This document shows, piece by piece, positions 1 through 11,700 of a stretch of DNA of 24,961 nt (its first letter is position 1; each line of letters begins with the position of its first letter). The notes below the pieces were generated by a model that saw only the letters and a program-made list of their open reading frames with translations, did not search any database and had not been told where the DNA came from. This stretch comes from Pelargonium cotyledonis (lineage: Eukaryota; Streptophyta; Magnoliopsida; Geraniales; Geraniaceae). A program made the translations under genes and the position numbers. The stretch lies in assembly GCA_036897625.1 (NCBI GenBank), contig JAYMTA010000712.1, forward strand, positions 1 through 24,961. Reading direction: 5' to 3'.

Positions 1-371
1 CGATTTGGCTAGAGAGATGGGGAAGCGGCGTCGTACGGTGCACGACGGAGGACGGGGAAGCATCGGAGCAGTCACTGCGGGTCAAGACCTCTCGGCCCGC
101 TCGGGAGAGTAGGTTAGTGGTGGTGCCGGGTTAGAGGAGGGTGGTTGTTGTGGTATGGTCCTTTGTAGCTGACAGGGGTCTCTTGTAGGGTCTTTGTTTG
201 TCAGGGTTTCATTTGCTACTTGGGTTTTTTCTTTTCTTTATTTTTCCTTTTTGGTTCGAGTGCCTCTGTTGGGTTAAATCAGGTATTAGGATTCGGTTTT
301 CTGGACGCCTCGGCAAATCTGGTTTCTTAGTTTCAGTGTCTGTTGTAATCTTTGATTATTATTTCAAAAAA
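1..371 (+). other. GC-rich segment, possible LINE or transcript 3' end
   Basis: The first 200 bases are clearly GC-richer than anything nearby. They pass into a T-rich, G/T-biased stretch that ends in a short A-run at 366-371, after which normal AT-rich intergenic sequence begins. A G/T-rich tail closing with a short poly-A is typical of the 3' end of plant non-LTR retrotransposons, but also of a gene's 3'UTR. No protein motif could be recognised and the window edge cuts the element. The forward-strand frame 198-380 has no recognisable domain and is not called as a gene. Confidence 0.3.
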
Positions 372-1010
372 ATAGATTGATTGAATTTCATGCTCTTTTT
401 TTGCCATTTATTATTTTCTCATGATAAATAATCAAATTTAAGAATACATAAATTGCATTTGATTACTTTACTTTGAGCTATTGCAAGAATACATACTATT
501 GGTATTTAACAAAGAGTAAGGAGTTTATGCTAAAAATAAATTGTTTAAGTTGTGAATGAGTTTTCATCACATTCAGTTGGACACTTCAATCTCACACTGG
601 GAGTCGAAAAAAATCAGTAAATTTGTTAATCATAACGTAACAACAGTGAAATTAAATACTCCATAACATATAATCAAATGACAAAATAAATTAATAAGAG
701 ACTAGAGTGAATCATTTTCTCAATCCTAGTAGAAAAGTAGAAAGTAATTATTTATTGAGTATTTGTTACACATTTTAAACTTTTTATCTAATTTTTCACT
801 AATATACTATGTTTCACTTCCTCGGCAAACCATGATCAAATCATACCCGTCGATCCACACCTGTGACCCATAAGATCACGACACGTCACCAACAGAATCG
901 GAGTGCCTAGGTAAGCATCTACAACTTGACACACACGATAAAACACTCCATCATTCCTGAAACTGCAAAAACCGTTGCAGGCCTAATTTTCTGTCGTACC
1001 ACTGTGTCCT
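372..1010 (+). promoter_or_regulatory. Upstream region of the EDM2-like gene
   Basis: No coding sequence is visible. The stretch is AT-rich up to about 820 and then becomes more mixed. An ACGT-core element (ACACGTCACC, 881-890), the type bound by plant bZIP factors, lies roughly 130 bases before the inferred transcript start. No convincing TATA box could be fixed, so the promoter call rests mainly on position upstream of the pyrimidine-rich leader. Confidence 0.35.
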
Positions 1011-1200
1011 TCGTTTCCCTTTCACACACACTGCATTTTCAATTTTCACTGCTCAGCTTCTTCTCTCTCTCTCTCTCTCTCTCTCATTTTCCCTTTACCA
1101 AATCGTTTTGAGCTCTCGCGAAGACACTCTAGGTTTTGCTCTCTCAAATCTCTCGCCATTTTTCACGCTCTGCTTTAGCATGTGCTTCTCTTGAGAATCG
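1010..1200 (+). other. 5'UTR exon of the EDM2-like gene (inferred)
   Basis: This is a pyrimidine-rich leader with a CT microsatellite (1062-1085), typical of plant 5'UTRs. It ends at a good donor (AATCG, then GTACG, at 1200/1201). The matching acceptor is inferred at 2681-2682, 18 bases before the start codon, giving a 5'UTR intron of 1482 bases. The leader contains a minimal upstream ORF at 1180-1194 that reads ATG and three sense codons (M-C-F-S) before TGA, and could modestly dampen translation. The transcript start is a guess; only the donor is visible. Confidence 0.45.
1062..1085 (+). repeat. (CT)12 microsatellite in 5' leader
   Basis: This is an uninterrupted TC/CT dinucleotide run of 24 bases in the inferred 5'UTR. 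CT/GA tracts at this position are common in plant core promoters and leaders, and are usually length-polymorphic. Confidence 0.9.
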
Positions 1201-1560
1201 GTACGTTTTCATGTTTTCTGATTATTATTTTTCCGTTTTAGTTGATGAAATTGCTGTGGTTGAAGTCGAAGTTTAGTTCTCTGAATCTCTACAAAACTCT
1301 GTGAAATTGTTGTTTGGTTAGTTGAAGTTCAGTTACTCGCGCCATTTTTTCAACTCTGCTCTGCATCTGCTTCTCGTTATAATCGGTAACGCTTAAGTGT
1401 TTCCTGGTTTTATTTGGTGGTGAAATTACTGTTTGGTTGCCCATTAAATCAGAAAAGGTTGGATAAATTTTTTGTTCTCTGATCCATGCAAAATTGCAGC
1501 TCTCGTCATTTTATAACTCTGTTCCGCATATGCTTCCCGCGCTGATTGATACGATTGTTG
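1147..1560 (+). repeat. Diverged triplicated leader/donor unit
   Basis: Three diverged copies of one unit start near 1151, 1337 and 1501. Each opens with a TCTCGCCATT-like block, then an ACTCTGCTYYGCAT-type block, then TGCTTCTC. Copies 1 and 2 then both show AATCGGTA, which is the splice donor in copy 1 (1200) and a potential donor in copy 2 (1384). Copy 3 has lost the donor but is preceded by an acceptor-like AAATTGCAG ending at 1499. The sequences after the donors also resemble each other, for example the GATGAAATTGCTG and GGTGAAATTACTG blocks and the AGTTCTCTGAAT and TGTTCTCTGATC blocks. The unit is about 165-187 bases long. Confidence 0.6.
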
Positions 1561-1599
1561 TTTACTGATACTTTAGGATGACTTAGAAATAGAAATCAA

Positions 1600-2490
1600 A
1601 GTAGTACTAAAGAGGTTCAAGACGAGATCCGTATTTTGTTTGTAGATGATATAGCCTTGGTTGATGAGAATCAAATAAGGTTTATGCCAAATTTGATAGA
1701 ACGGAAGAGTTTCTAGTACTAAAGAGGTTTAGAATATGTATATACCTAAATATATGCAGTGTGATTTTAGTGAAAATAGGAGGGTGGGTAGTGATCCAAT
1801 TTGAAGATGAGAAAAAGACTAAAAGTGACAATTTTAGGTACCTTAGGTGTATAACTCAATAAGACAGAGATTAAAGAGGATGTTAGAAATATGATTATGT
1901 AGGGTGGTTCAAGTTGAGGCAGCCATCGAGAGTTCTTTGTGATCAAAAAAAATGTTTCTACTCTTGAAAGGAAAGTTCTATTTAGTAGATATATGGCCAA
2001 CTATGCCATATAGCACAGAATGTTGGACTCCAAAGAGGTGTGAAGCCATAAGATGAGAATATCAAAGATGTGAGTGTTTAGATGGATGTGTGATTACCCT
2101 AGGAAAGACAAGATTAGTTACGGGCTTATTTGAGGAAGAGTTTTGGTTGCAACAGTTGAAGACAAGATGCAGGAAAACCATTTAAGGAGTGGTTTAAACA
2201 TATGGTGCTTAGGGAGAATAGTGATCTCAGTGTGAAAACTGAAAAGGCAAGAGAAGTGAGTGGGGAAAAACTAGAAAGGGGTCAGGAAAGACCTAAATTA
2301 ATATGGAAAGAAGTAGTGAAGAAAGGAACAATAACACTTGGCTAAACATAGTAGATAACATTGGATGGGATGGGATGAGATGGAGGAGGAGTGTATGAGC
2401 AAAGTATCCTAAAGTTTTGCTAAAGGATTCACGTAGTTGATCCCAGCATTGTTTGGGAAATGGCTTGATTGTTCTTGTTGTAGTCATATA
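1600..2490 (+). mobile_element. Degraded LINE reverse-transcriptase 3' fragment
   Basis: Translation across several frames recovers the C-terminal part of a plant LINE (non-LTR) polyprotein. A block I-L-F-V-D-D-I-A-L-V-D-E at 1633-1668 holds the F-x-D-D catalytic signature of reverse transcriptase. F-R-W-M-C-D-Y-P-R-K-D-K-I lies at 2077-2115, followed by V-E-D-K-M, and then R-P-K-L-I-W-K-E-V-V near 2288-2317. These blocks occur in this order in plant LINEs. Many stops and frame changes separate them, so the copy is dead and 5'-truncated. It lies in sense orientation inside the inferred 5'UTR intron of the EDM2-like gene. No clear poly-A tail or target duplication was found. Both edges are approximate. 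Confidence 0.75.
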
Positions 2491-2700
2491 TTTTCTTAAT
2501 ATTTTGGTGTTATTTTAGTTGCTAAACAGAGGTTTTCACATTGGTGTTTCATGTTTCAATTTTTTGCATAAGTATTTGTCACATTACGTAACCCTATGAG
2601 ATCAGATTTCAGTTAATAAATATTTTTGGAGCATATCATCATTTATTTGTTAGAGGTACACCAGGCCACTATTCTAGTGCAGGCTAAGCGTGGATAAGTT

Positions 2701-5700
2701 ATGGCATCTTCTGATGACGAGGGTGAAATTGTGCCGCAGTTTGTCACAGATTATCATTTTGAGACTTTTGTCAACGAACAGAAAGAACCTGTTTCATTGT
2801 CTGCTTTACCCCATCAGTGGAGTGATGATGAGGTGCAAGGGGACTGTGAAATCCAAATATTCTTACTTGGAAGGGAAAGTGATGGGCTTCTGAGCCTTCA
2901 TAAGTGGGTGATTGCTTGGAAGTTTGAAATCTCAAATGTTCAGCCTCATATTGCGGTGCTTACCAAGAACAAAAATTGGATAAAACTCCTAGATCCAAGG
3001 AAGTGTTTTCAAAATATCATCAGGACTACTTTGGTCACTGTTCACTGGCTTCATTTTTTGAAAATGAACCCAGAAGCATCAGGAGATTTGATATGGAACC
3101 ATTTACTGAATGTCTTCAGGTCTGTTTTATTTATTTATTTATATAAGTTTGATCTTTCCTCTTTTCTGTGATGTTAATGATTATGTTATTCTGCAGTTCA
3201 TATGAAGTTCAACCTTCTGAAAGTGATCTGCTGGATCACATGCAGCTAATCAGAAAAGCTGCTGAAAGGGATAACGATTTGGCAAAATCAAAGGTCTGTG
3301 GCAATTATTTCCTACCAGATAAGATTAAGCATTTTTCTTCTTCTTGAATTTGTACTCTCTTGAATTTGATGCATGTACTCTATATCTTGTGATCCACTAA
3401 CACCCTGATCATTGATTCTTTAAACAGTATTTGATTTCTTTTGTGGAACATAGAAAACACAAACCTGTGGGTGACGTCAGTGCATTTAGAATTTTGTTGT
3501 TGAACTCCAATTCCTCGTTTTATTTTAATGTCACTATTACATCTTTTATTTCAAGCTGAGGTCCTTGGTTGCATTATCAGGATGTTCAAACACCAAGGAC
3601 ACCTGATTTTATAAATGACAATGATGAAGATGAGGATGATAATGATATTGATAATGAAGAAGAAGAAGAAGAAGAAGAATCAAATTTCTTTGATACTGTT
3701 TGTACAATTTGTGACAATGGTGGTGAAGTTCTATGGTATGACCTTAATTTCTCAATGTTAATGTTTTCCTTTAACTATTCTGCAATACTGGAACCCTGAT
3801 ATGGTTGCTTTTGCATTGGGCTGAGGCTCTTATGATCATTTAAAGCTAGTAATGTATGTACGCTTTGGTCCAGATGCTTTTTGCAAATGTAATATGCATT
3901 TGAGAGGGAAATATGAGATGAGAAATATGCACTTTGGAGGCTACTTTCTGTTTGTTAGAACTAAAAATTCTGGGGCTCAATAAATTGGTGGATAATATTT
4001 ATGTTTACATCTAAAAACTCAGGCTTCATAACAGAATGGTACACTAAAAGTAAAAGTCTTCTACCATATGAAGTGTTGAGCAGTTCTAAACTCTAAAGTC
4101 AGGTTTCTACTTGTGGATTATGACAGTCTCCATGTAATACTATTTTGTTTTCCCTTGCCCTTATTATTGGTGCTTAATTTAGTGGTAATTGGACGTTACC
4201 AAGGTAAAAATAGACAAACTCTAAGAGCAATATTCACTTTAAAAGTTTCAGCATAACAAGTTTGGTGAATTTGTATTTTAGTTTTTGTTGGAAAAAATTT
4301 AGTGCTTGGTGGAACTGTGCAAAATTGTGGTTATATTTCAATTACAAAATAGTGTTGACCAGTTCTTTAAAACATAACTGTATGCATAAAGAAACATTTT
4401 TTCATTGTAACCTAACTGAATTGATATCATAGTAGGTAAAGTAAGTTATGATCACTGATGAGGGCACACAGAACACACACTGACATTTACAGGTTTTCTA
4501 GCTCTAGGCAATATCGAATTTCAAAATATCTATTATTGGCCGCATAAAACCTAAACATCTAATGATAATTTTTAAAGCAATACTCCAAATTTTAGAAAGT
4601 CATGAAAGCTTATCCAAACATTTCTGATACACTATTTTTTTGGAAGTTGTCATGGATTCTCATAGAGTTACAAGTGGCCTTTAATCAGCTATGAGTCTTT
4701 TGTTGCATCTTATACCTTAGAATTGAATTTCTGCTCATTTTTTTGTAGTCATTTCTCAGTAAAATCTTCATTTGTTTCTGGCCATCAATCCCAGGACGTC
4801 TCAGGTCTAAAGTTCTTCATTGCACCATGCATTCTGTTTGTTTTAAACTTTCATCTGTTCTGATATGCTACAGCTGTCAAGGGAGTTGTATGAGATCCTT
4901 CCATGGATCTATAGATACGGGGGCTGATTCTGCGTGTGAAACTCTTGGCTATACTCGTACTGAAGTAGAGGTATGAATCTTGTATGTATATGTGATTATG
5001 TTTGATCCTCTTCTTTTTCTGAATCCTAGTGATCTGGTATGAGCTGCGTTATGCAGGCAATGCCAAGTTTTTTGTGTAGAAACTGTCGATACAATCAGCA
5101 TCAATGCTTTGCTTGTGGCATTTTGGGCTCTTCTGATATGTCTTCTGATCCAGAGGTAAAATATCATGACAACTTTAAACCTTTTCTGTTATAGAATATA
5201 TAATTTTCTTCTTCTTTCAGTTCTGGAATAATTTATGGGTCATAGGAGTAACACCTTAATCTATTTGAATGAGGTGCCGGGCGCGTAGTATTTCGAGATA
5301 CTTTAAATTATTGTCCTCCCAATATCATAGTCAGTATTTTGCTAAGTTCTTGAAATATCTGTGCCGTACCCAATGCTAGTTGAAATATATATTACACTCT
5401 TGGCCATCCTGATCAAGTTGCAAGATACACTAATATTACCCAGAACGATTGCATATATACCAGAATGTTTTTATGAAGTATTGAAGCTTCTGGCTTAAAT
5501 TTGAAAGTTAATTGATTGTCCAATGGACTTGTTGCAACATTGGTTTCTATATCTAAAATTGATTGTCCAATGGACTTGTTGCAACATTAAGTGACACTAC
5601 TGAAATTGATATGAAGAGGGTTTATAACATTGGTTTCTATATCTAAAATTGACTGTCCAATGGACTTGTTGCAACATTAAGTGACAGCACTGAAATTGAT

Positions 5701-8700
5701 ATGAAGAGGGTTTATAACATTGGTTTCTATATCTAAAATTGACTCATGTATTGATGAGAATTGGGAACCCAACTTAATTTATTGCTTGTTTTCTTAACAA
5801 AATCCTTACTTTAGTACCTTGATTTTTGTTATTGGAACTGGTTTGGCTATAATCAACCATGATGTCATATATCTTTCTACAATCCTCATATTATTAGTTT
5901 TCAAGTATTACTAAGAACTTTGTTTACATGTGTGATGATCTGAATCACTAACTTCTCCAAAAATCCTATTATTTGCATCCTAGGTTTTCCCTTGTATTGC
6001 TGGAGGTTGTGGTCGTTTCTATCATCCAGATTGTGTTGCAAAACTGCTCCAGCCAGCAAATGAAACTCTAGCAATACTTAGTGATAAAATTGCTGCGGGG
6101 GAAGCATTTACCTGTCCTTCCCACAAGTGTTTTTTCTGTAAAGAATTTGAAAATAAGAAAGATCGCGACTTGCAGCTGGCAATGTGTAGGCGCTGCCCTA
6201 AATCATATCACAGAAAATGCTTATCCAAGTAAATACCCTCTGTTTCTATGTCTTTTTATGTAGTTTGAGGGCATATCATTTAAAAAGAAGCCATGCCATC
6301 TTTTGACGTTTTAACTTCTGATTTGTGATTCTTTTGGGTTTTTTCCATTAGAGCAATTAGTTTTCAATATACTAGTGAATTTTTTCAAAGGGCTTGGGAT
6401 GGTTTGCTACCAAATAATCGGATTCTGATGTATTGCCTGTAAGATGTCATTATACTCTTGTGTCATAGTTACATTTATTTTTGGAACTTCTTCATAATGT
6501 ACTAACTGCAAGTGAATGATTCATTATGCTGACTAGGAAGCATAAGATTGTTGGAGAACTTGGGATTGCGGAAAGAAACCACTTAGCATTCCCTGAGGCT
6601 GAAAGAAAAAAAAGGAAATACAGTTCAGTGCTGAAATTAAGTAAAGAGAAGGTCACTCCAAAAACAAATATGGTTTCTGAAGATTTAGATATTGAAAGAC
6701 CTGTAGTAATGACGTCAAAACCTTCTGGAAAGGCGGGAAGTGGCATTGAAGTGTGTGAATCCACTAAGAAAGAAGAGAATAGATTTTATAGACAAGACCT
6801 TAATCCCAAGAGAAAACAAAAAATCTTGGATATACCAAGAAAATCTTTCAAGGACAAATGCAAGTTTATCCCAGAGAAGGTTCCCCGATATATCTCTACG
6901 GACGAAGGCAAGTTATCCGTGAGAAAAAGTAATTCTCCATTAAATAATGCATCTATCCCAGTCAAATCTAAGAAGCCTAATATGGATAGCAGTAAACTCA
7001 AGAATACAATTTCTATGAAGCCGATGCTAGGAAAGACTACTAGTTCACAGCCTTTCGTTGATGTAAAGATGGAGAAAGGGTGAGTTCACTTGTTATATAA
7101 CTATTGCATTACTGTATCTCGGTATAAACTAGGAGAGATCCACATTGATGTTTCATTTAATAACATTTGAGCTTGACCATCCTATATTCTATACAGAATA
7201 TTGGCCCTAATGAAAGATTCCACTTCTTCGTTTGACGTTGAAGAATTCAAAAAGAGGCATGGAGTCCCATCTAATCAAACAGGTATACAAAATCTGTTGG
7301 ACAAGACCCTTACAGTAGGAAAAGTGGAGATGTCTGTAAAGGTAAATTGTCATGTGCTAAAATTTGGCTGCTAATAATGGTGTATTGTGGAACATCATAA
7401 CTTTAGGCGTGCCCTGTAAGCTGTTCTTGCTTTAAAGTTTGTCATATAAGCTTGCAGGCTATACGAGCAGCCTTACAGAAGCTAGAAGAAGGAGGTAGCA
7501 TCGATGATGCAAAAGCTATATGTGAACCAGATCTGCTCAATCAGATGTTTAGATGGAAGGTTTAACTATATGCTACCTAACTAATATGATCTATAGTTCC
7601 ATTGGGTTTTGCTGCTTGAATTTTTGCTTAGCTCTTGATAAGCTGCTTGTAGCTTTGTAATGCATTTGTCCGTATGATACAATATTTAGTAGCTCGAGAA
7701 TAAGGATGTACTCCTTTGTCCCAAAACAAGTGCGCACTTTCTCTAAATATTTGTTCCAAAATAATTGTCCACTTTGTATTTTGATTAGTTAGTTATGCAT
7801 GAATTACCAACAATATACTTAAAATAAGTTGGTTAGAACCCGTTTGTAATAACGAGAGCACATTGGGGTACAAGGGGAAAAACCTAACTCTAACCAACAC
7901 ATCCTTATCTTCACAAAAAATGGAAAGTGGACAATTATTTTGAAAAAAGCATACTATTTTACAGGAACTAGGCTGCATTCTTACTGGACATTTTAGTGCC
8001 TAAAAGAAACGTTACGTGCATAGTAAAAATTTCAACATGTTGGTTTAAAATGAATGAGTTATATCAGAAGAAGCTAATGATCAGATGCATTCTTTATTTT
8101 TGGCTAGTAACTAATGTGAAAGGAAATATAACATGACTACTAGCATGCTGACTGCTAGCTTATCATCTCTGCAGGGGAGGTTAAGTGTTTATCTTTCACC
8201 TTTTCTTTACGGCAAGTGCTATACATCTTTTGGTCGCCATTTCACAAAATTGGACAAGCTAAAGGAGGTATGATGACTGTAGTATGTTCATGTTTTTCAG
8301 TTTTTATACTGAATTGTGGGAGTTTTTTTATCAGTAACCATTATACAATAGCAATAACTATACCAGCTTGATCTGCTGCTAGTGAAAATGACCATTTGGA
8401 TCAAACTAAAAGCTACAACTTACAAGTCATAAAATAGAATATACAAAGGCACTTATTGTTAATTCTTCTATAGAGGGAATAAGTTTTAGAACAACATAGA
8501 TGCCCCCCTCACCCACCCACACGCACACTCTAAATTTCCCTGGTGACACCGCTGCAGGGGCTGAAACAAGGAAATATTATTGTATTTCAGTTTCCATGCC
8601 AAAAAAATATCATCCCTCAAGATGGTCTTGAATCATATTTTCTCAATCATAGAGGGAACAGGAGAGCTTCTTGAAAGCAATAAAATGAAGATTTGGAGAT

Positions 8701-11700
8701 CAAAACATTGCTTCCAAGGAATTTCACCAACTCAAGCAAATTCTTATACTTCTTTGTCAAAGATTGTTGATTTCTTGCTTGATTGTGTCCTAGTTTTGCT
8801 CTGCAAATTCTCAGACAGGATTTAGCTGGTTAGCTGTTTTTTAACAAGACAAAGCTAATTGCTTGAGTTTTACTCTGCAGATTGTCAATAGGCTCCACTG
8901 GTATGTCAAAGATGGCGACATGGTAAGATGTTCTAGCCCTTTCCTCTCCAGTTTAGTTCCATATTTCCATTATTTTTGGTGAACAATGTATATATCTAGC
9001 ATGTCTTCTAGTGAAAATACCACCATAAATATTATTTCCTTTGCAATCTCTGGAAATGTTCAAGCTTCAAAGCCAAAAATCTAAGAATACGACTGTTTAT
9101 TACCTCTTCATTTCATGTTACGCCATTTTGGCCCCATTAACATGGTCCAACTATAGAAACTAGGACTAAGGATTTTCTGTGTTACAATTTTGAAGTACAA
9201 GAGTCTTGTTAAATTTCATAATTTTATTGCAACAATGTAGGAAAAACTAGAAAATGATGGTTTTATTGAGAATTCCTAAGTATTTACTTCAAGTAAACAA
9301 CGATAACTGTTTTTTGCTAGTTTGGAGGGAGTGGATTAGTATGGTGCCAAAGTATTGTGTACTTTGTAGCAGAAAGCCAAACACAGCTGTCCACATATGT
9401 TGTGTTTACTCTATCTATAACTTGCATGTAACAGTGAATTGCTTCAGTTCCCTGAAAGCTGAGCTAGTTGAAGAAATGGATATTTACTATCATACCCTGT
9501 TATTTTAGTTATTAGCTATGTCCCATGTTTCTAAATGAATAGAAAGTTATATTTTTGTTTGTAGCAGGAGTACAAAATACACACACACGCATAATAGGAA
9601 CATAAAGTGTGGTGTAACATGTTTATGCCACTGCTACTGTTATGTGATTGTTCCCTATTTCTTTGGGGTGTCCAACTTTTTTTTTTTTTTGGCTGTTTTC
9701 ACCAGCATACTCACGCTTAACGCTACTAATTCCCTTTACAGATAGTTGACTTCTGCTGTGGCTCTAATGATTTCAGTTGCCTGATGAAAGAGAAACTTGA
9801 CAAAATGGGAAAGCACTGCTTTTTTTAAAATTATGATCTTATTCAAACCAAGGTAGCACTTTCTGTTGAAGTATTAGTTTGTTAGCCTCTTTTATTTGTA
9901 CATCTAACATGCAGAGGATCAATTGCTATCTTGTGCATTTGTTCGTATACTCCAAAATCCATTCCTAGTTTCTGATTTATGCAATTTCATTTTCATATAT
10001 GTGACATTTGTAGCAATGCAGACCTCGTGGTGGATATAATTAGTTGATTATATTAGTGGATACATCATACATTTACTATGAATATATTTATCCATATTAT
10101 TGAGTAGTGGCACAGAGCATGACAAGCATTTCATGTTAACAGTACATATGCATGGAAAAAAAAGGTGTCTGGATTAGGGTCAACAATGCAAGGATTAGTC
10201 ATTATACTAGTTAAGTTAGAACGCTTTTGCCATGTCAGCAGTTGGCAAGTTCACTTGAAATTCTCATGAAGACCATTGTTTTCTATCTCATTTCTCAATA
10301 AATATAGATATTTGCATCAACCTTCCGTTCCCGTGCACTTTGAACATATCTAACAAATCCTCTTCTCCCTTGTGTTTGGTTTAACTATCTTGTGCATATA
10401 TATTTTTATAAGTGGCATCATGGGTGCTTTTATTTGACCTCAAGTCAAGTGATGTCGCTGTTGTCTGCTTATAAAGCATTTCATTAGTCTTGAAAACTCA
10501 GTTTATATACTCATCTATTCATTTGGTTGTCCAGCACACAGTTTTTATTTAATTTTTTATCATGATGGTTTGAGTTCGGATTTACAGCTCTGATACAATC
10601 TAGAGCAGCCTGCTGCTGAGACCCATGTGGCTATAGACAGTAAATCAGTAATAAGTGTTCAGTGACTATTATTGTCTGCAATTTCTTAGACACGAAAAGG
10701 GAATGTTCTACAATAGGGACCTATTTCTGATGTCTTTTAAAGAAACCAAGGTTCTAGCTTCAGGACTGAAAAACATTTTTTATGTTTGTATTGTTTGCAA
10801 TCGTTATCTTGTTATATTTACTTCACAATTCAAATAGAATCTACTGAGAGTTGTCCGGTTTGCAAATAATGTCATTTGCTTTGTTATCATAACCATCTCA
10901 GCAGGTTCTTCAGTATCTTTTTCTATTTCTTGTTTTATCATATATTTATCCGGTGGATTGCTAGCGTGCTTGACAATCCTCTCTTATCACAGAATGATTT
11001 CAACTTTGAGAGAAGAGATTGGATGACTGTCAAGCCAGAAGAGTTGGGTGATGGTTCTCGACTGGTAATTGACATAAGGCTTAATTGCATCAGCTATGTG
11101 TTTGGCATCTTGATTCGCCTGCATAAATTTCATCTTTTCTTGTTTTTTTTCTTCTTCTTGTTATATTGCTTGATATGAGTAGATCATGGGGTTGAATCCA
11201 CCTTTCGGGGTCAATGCGTCTCTTGCTAACAAGTTCATTGACAAGGCTCTTGAATTTAAACCAAAGCTCCTCATTCTCATTGTTCCAAAGGAAACCCATA
11301 GGTAATCCCCTCCACTCTCCGTCTGTCTATGCCTTTCTCTCTATCTCAATCATATTTTATCTTTCATTTGTCCAGGCTGGACAGGAAAGTAGCAAGGTAT
11401 GATTTGATTTGGGAGGACGAAAGGCTACTCTCAGGAAAGGTACTTGAGCAACAATTTCGATTTCGATCTTTCTTGATCAAGATTATGAACCTTAGATCAA
11501 TATGGGTAATTTGTTATCTTCTTTGCAGTCATTTTACCGACCGGGCTCTGTTGATATGCATGACAAACAAGTAGAGGATTGGAACTTGAAGCCACCACCA
11601 CTCTACCTCTGGAGTCGCCCAGATTGGTCCCATGATCACTTGGCCATAGCTCAAGAGCGTAGTCACGTATCCCCTGAACAAGCCAACCATATGAAGAGTC

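Noticed and set aside
2293..2487. Reverse-strand open frame opposite the LINE
   Set aside because: It lies antisense to recognisable LINE coding blocks and has no motif of its own.
3736..4873. Possible missed exon in the long intron inside PHD finger 1
   Set aside because: The flanking exons already join in frame and give complete zinc-ligand spacing; no conserved coding stretch lies between.
5514..5742. CRISPR-like array
   Set aside because: The units are 90-base direct tandem copies without unique spacers, in a plant intron.
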